A stretch of 27,468 nucleotides of DNA from an uncultured Candidatus Melainabacteria bacterium (GTDB lineage: Bacteria > Cyanobacteriota > Vampirovibrionia > Gastranaerophilales > Gastranaerophilaceae). The notes beneath the pieces are model-generated. The model was given only the letters and a program-made list of their open reading frames with translations. It was not told the DNA's origin and searched no databases. The DNA is taken from NCBI GenBank assembly GCA_934773085.1, contig CAKVMU010000001.1, positions 1-27,468 of the forward strand, in the 5' to 3' direction. Below, piece after piece: positions 24,164 to 27,468 of this stretch (position 1 is its first letter; every line of letters starts with the position of its first letter). A program made the translations under genes and the position numbers.

Positions 24164-24552
24164 TGGAATCTTGTTCATTAATTCCTCATGTGTGTAGAAG
24201 GTTAGTGTGTAGGTTGTATGAAAGGTTATGTGTGTTTAAGTTTATCTCGTGTTTGTTTAATGCTTACATATATATAAAGTCATCTTGCGTTATAAATTTT
24301 CAATACAAAGTATATATTGTTACAAAACTTAACGTTTTGCGTTTTACCATACTTTACATATGGTTTGCACATTAACATTCAGAACTAGTTCCGAAAGGAA
24401 TTTCGCATTCATAAAAAGTTTCGTAAAAATTATCCTTATGATTGATTATACAAACTGACAACGCAGTACATAAAATATAGGTACTTGATTTTTTATTTTT
24501 ACGGAGCATAATGTAATTGTTGAGCGGAATATGTTCAAGGACAATTAAATAT
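24164..24552. other. ~390-bp non-coding region upstream of dnaG and tRNA-fMet
   Basis: No gene seen. The part nearer dnaG is nearly free of G on the - strand for about 80 bases (CA/CT-rich), as an unstructured leader would be. A 10-bp palindrome GAACTAGTTC lies at 24382-24391. The right end holds the tRNA promoter. The promoter for dnaG should be in here, but no good -35/-10 pair stands out. Confidence 0.5.
24485..24512 (+). promoter_or_regulatory. Candidate tRNA-fMet promoter
   Basis: TTGATT (24485-24490) and CATAAT (24507-24512) are 16 bases apart, leaving a leader of about 35 bases before the tRNA. Confidence 0.4.
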
Positions 24553-24987
<435 letters not shown>

Positions 24988-25040
24988 CTATCACGGTTAA
25001 TTTAACCTATCTTAACAAAATACTTCTGTGGGGTTAAAAT

Positions 25041-25069
25041 TACGTGATACGTACTTCATAACATAAGTA
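25041..25069. promoter_or_regulatory. Dyad symmetries upstream of higA
   Basis: TACG-N5-CGTA (25041-25053) and TACTT-N8-AAGTA (25052-25069) overlap, about 30-55 bases before the higA start: a likely operator for autoregulation. Confidence 0.4.
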
Positions 25070-25096
25070 GATAATAAATAATATGGAGATATTGCA

Positions 25097-25396
25097 ATGA
25101 CTGAATATATTGAACTTACAACAGTTGGTGAAATGCTCAAAGAAGAATTCATTGAGCCATTTAATCTTACTCAGAATGCTTTAGCTAATGCAATATTTGT
25201 TCCTCCGAATAGAATTCATCAAATTATAAAAGGACAAAGAAGAATTACTGCGGATACAGACTTGCGTTTAACCACATACTTTGGACTTTCTCAAGGTTAT
25301 TTCTTGCGTTATCAAGAAGATTATGAGCTAAGAGTTGCTAGACGTAAAATTGCTGATGATATAAGTAGAATACAACCAATCAAGGCTATGTGCTAA
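25097..25396 (+). CDS. higA: HigA-family antitoxin (orphan)
   Basis: A 99-residue protein with the HigA-type helix-turn-helix: GEMLKEEFIEPFNLTQNALA, VPPNRIHQIIKGQRRITADT and LRLTTYFGLSQGYFLRYQ are the family's typical blocks. HigA neutralises the HigB mRNA interferase and represses its own operon. The start has GGAG eight bases upstream. In most loci higB lies directly before higA; here the ~110 bases upstream hold only dyad repeats and the recombinase remnant, and after the gene comes a convergent DUF262 gene. So no toxin is present, and this may be a stand-alone regulator or a decayed module. Confidence 0.85.
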   Translation: MTEYIELTTVGEMLKEEFIEPFNLTQNALANAIFVPPNRIHQIIKGQRRITADTDLRLTTYFGLSQGYFLRYQEDYELRVARRKIADDISRIQPIKAMC

Positions 25397-25440
25397 TCAA
25401 ATCCCCCAAGAGAGGCCGCTCACGCCGTTTTTGGTAATTT

Positions 25441-27468
25441 TTATAATTTAATACACTTTGTAATATCCCTTGGTCTGCTATTCGGTAATATATAACAAGT
25501 TTTCTTATCATCAGATATTGCTATATAGTATGATTTGCATTTTTCATCTAACAATTCCGGTTCTATTATAAATTTAATCTGCCATTCCGGCATTGAGGAT
25601 AATTGCTCATTCGTACAATTATCGTAAAAATCTGAGATTATATTTTCAAACGTCTTATCTATGAGCAATAGCACAAGTTTCTTCAAATATCCACTATATT
25701 GTTCATTGTTCGCAATATACTCCAACTCATTAAATGATTCAATTAGCCGTCTTTTAAGCGGTGCATCTTCTAGTATTGCACAAGAACTTTGCCAATAATT
25801 GTAAAAAGAGTAAGTTCCATCCAATTCTATTGTTAACATTGCTCGTCTCAACACATTTGTCAACGTATTTGTTTCTGAATTAAAATATTTTTCTAAAACC
25901 GTTTTTACTTTTGCTAATTGATTAAAATCTATGGATTCTATATCTATATTGTCATAACCGGCGCATTGCAGAGCAAACATAACTTTACCTTTTAGAATCT
26001 CAATATTTTCTAAATCAAATATTAAAGTCTTATATTCTGGATATCTTGTCACTATCCTAGCTTTAATCTTTTCTTCTTTTATTTGCTCTTTTTGATACGA
26101 AGATTTGATTTCTGCATTACATAAATAATTATAAATATCACCTGAACCAATAGCCAAGTCATTTATTAAATTAATCGTACTTATAAAAGCCTTAGGACTT
26201 CTTACCAATGCCGATCTTGAACAATCTTTTGTATTTATATTTATGTCTCCTCTTACAACAATATTTCTTACAACCCTCATCCAATCTTGAAATTTTTCTT
26301 CATTAAAATTTTTATTACGTAACAAATATTCTGTTTGTGCAAAAAATAACACTTTTGTTGTATAAGAAGAATTTGCATTTTGTAATGTTGCACAGTCATA
26401 AACGACTTCATCTAATAACGCAACCTTATATTTATGAGCCCAAAATTTAAATTTTAAATTCATATTTATATGACTTTGAAGAATTTCTTGATATTTGTCA
26501 TACGTTCTTTTTATATAATCAAATGCACTCTTGTCTACATAATTAATTAATGCTCTATCATCAAATTTATTATTTAACTTTTGAATTATATTTTGCTTAT
26601 CTATACTTTCTTGCTGCGAACTCAATGCTAAATGGATCATAATAATTGTAGATATAAGACGCATATGAGAATCATCTATATTATTTTTAAGATCACGGTA
26701 ATTTGACCACATTAAATCCGTCCAAGGACCATCAATCTTATATGCGAATTTTTGAATTTCTTCTATATTTTTCTCCCAATTTGAATCTTTTGCTTTTTTC
26801 TGAATCTCAGCTTTTAAGTTCTCAAATGGCGATAACAATTTTCCACGAGCATTCATTTTGATATAGAGATCATCAGAAAGACCAAAGTCTTCTAATATCA
26901 AGAAATAAAACGTTATAAAATCATTTTTAGTTAAAATATCATACAATTTATCAACATTTTTAAATTTTGAATGAATCGCATCAAGCATAACCAACATTGC
27001 ACGAATTGTAGGATCATTTTTCCAAGACAAAAAATACCACTCCGAGTCCTCGATTACATTGCTTATACAATCGTCATCTTTGTTTATTGCTAAAGGTTGT
27101 CTTGCTAGTTCATCACAAAACTCCTTCGCTGAAATTCTTGTTTGGTATGAAAATCTTGCAAAAATATCGCATATAGACTCGTCTTCTGGATAATCCTTTT
27201 TGTAAGCATACAAATACAATAAATATAATGTGGTAAGTCTTTGTTGCCCATCCAACGGCTGGAATATATTATCATTAGAGATACTTCCATATATAAAGTC
27301 CAGATTAATAGGAGTAGCACTTGTGACACATTGATACAACGCATCAAGAAATGTAAGTCTGATTGTTTCATTTTCAATTCTACCTTGAGCATAATCTCTT
27401 TGTATTATTGGAATCTCAATCTTGTATTTCTTAAGGAAAGGCAAAAACGCAAATAGCTGTTGTTCTGT
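25441..27468 (-). CDS. DUF262 (GmrS-like) protein, 5' partial
   Basis: The frame is still open at the window edge (upstream codons read TEQQLFAF before LPFLKKYKIEIPIIQRDYAQGR), so the true start is outside; a TTG at 27444 is probably internal. Visible motifs: IPIIQRDYAQGR (start of the DUF262 ParB/Srx-like fold), DGQQRLTTLYLL (the conserved DGQQR-x-T nucleotide-binding/nuclease motif) and IKMNARGKLLSPFENLKAEI (the NxRG...FExLK block). DUF262 is found in GmrSD type IV restriction, SspE and similar anti-phage proteins. No C-terminal HNH/DUF1524 motif is visible in the remaining ~450 residues, so a nuclease partner may be encoded beyond the window. It is convergent with higA. Confidence 0.8.
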   Translation of the reverse strand, partial: TEQQLFAFLPFLKKYKIEIPIIQRDYAQGRIENETIRLTFLDALYQCVTSATPINLDFIYGSISNDNIFQPLDGQQRLTTLYLLYLYAYKKDYPEDESICDIFARFSYQTRISAKEFCDELARQPLAINKDDDCISNVIEDSEWYFLSWKNDPTIRAMLVMLDAIHSKFKNVDKLYDILTKNDFITFYFLILEDFGLSDDLYIKMNARGKLLSPFENLKAEIQKKAKDSNWEKNIEEIQKFAYKIDGPWTDLMWSNYRDLKNNIDDSHMRLISTIIMIHLALSSQQESIDKQNIIQKLNNKFDDRALINYVDKSAFDYIKRTYDKYQEILQSHINMNLKFKFWAHKYKVALLDEVVYDCATLQNANSSYTTKVLFFAQTEYLLRNKNFNEEKFQDWMRVVRNIVVRGDININTKDCSRSALVRSPKAFISTINLINDLAIGSGDIYNYLCNAEIKSSYQKEQIKEEKIKARIVTRYPEYKTLIFDLENIEILKGKVMFALQCAGYDNIDIESIDFNQLAKVKTVLEKYFNSETNTLTNVLRRAMLTIELDGTYSFYNYWQSSCAILEDAPLKRRLIESFNELEYIANNEQYSGYLKKLVLLLIDKTFENIISDFYDNCTNEQLSSMPEWQIKFIIEPELLDEKCKSYYIAISDDKKTCYILPNSRPRDITKCIKL

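Noticed and set aside
24382..24391. GAACTAGTTC as a LexA (SOS) box
   Set aside because: The half-sites are two bases apart rather than four as in the Gram-positive box, and it does not match the cyanobacterial consensus.

Overview
The window is AT-rich, gene-dense bacterial DNA, mostly chromosomal core genes with two accessory patches next to tRNA genes. Gene content suggests a diderm bacterium: kdsD (Kdo/LPS precursor), a cyanobacterial-looking primary sigma factor directly behind dnaG, PPi-dependent phosphofructokinase, a DUF4127 protein and a flotillin/NfeD pair. Together with the base composition I read this as the non-photosynthetic gut sister group of Cyanobacteria (Melainabacteria/Vampirovibrionia, probably Gastranaerophilales). 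That placement is inference; no rRNA is present to confirm it.

Layout. 1-1642: end of a PlsC-like acyltransferase gene (cut by the window edge) and a small HEXXH metallopeptidase-like gene on +, meeting a small - strand gene with no gap. 1735-1803: an intrinsic terminator plus the first copy of a 43-bp repeat. 1925-3235 (-): rpsF-ssb-rpsR and a small hypothetical gene. 3311-6713 (-): a likely operon of a small membrane-anchored protein, a DUF4127 protein, a U32 (TrhP-like) gene broken by an in-frame TGA, and a YqeG-type HAD phosphatase. 6812-7864 (-): exported protein with an AMIN-like domain. 7973-9052 (-): GlcF/LutA-like Fe-S oxidoreductase subunit with a probable leaderless promoter. 9133-10812 (-): pfp. 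10936-11730 (-): ZIP metal transporter, with the second 43-bp repeat upstream.

11972-12614 holds tRNA-Asp(GTC) followed by two modules of about 210-220 bp, each ending in a copy of the tRNA 3' end and each carrying hairpins; they are GC-richer than the surroundings and look like structured RNA or remnants of tRNA-targeted elements. 12615-17896 is accessory: a zinc-ribbon membrane protein divergent from an XRE regulator, a small DUF1413-like gene, and a two-gene unit ending in an 815-residue protein I do not recognise. 17913-18905 (-) is kdsD. 19078-21071 (+) is the NfeD-like/flotillin pair. 21140-24117 (-) is dnaG-rpoD, with a strong intrinsic terminator almost touching the dnaG start, which suggests attenuation.

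24553-27468: initiator tRNA-fMet, its terminator, the C-terminal remnant of a serine recombinase running into the tRNA, an orphan HigA-type antitoxin and a large DUF262 (GmrS-like) protein cut by the window end. This looks like a tRNA-anchored mobile/defence island. No CRISPR array, insertion sequence or rRNA was seen.
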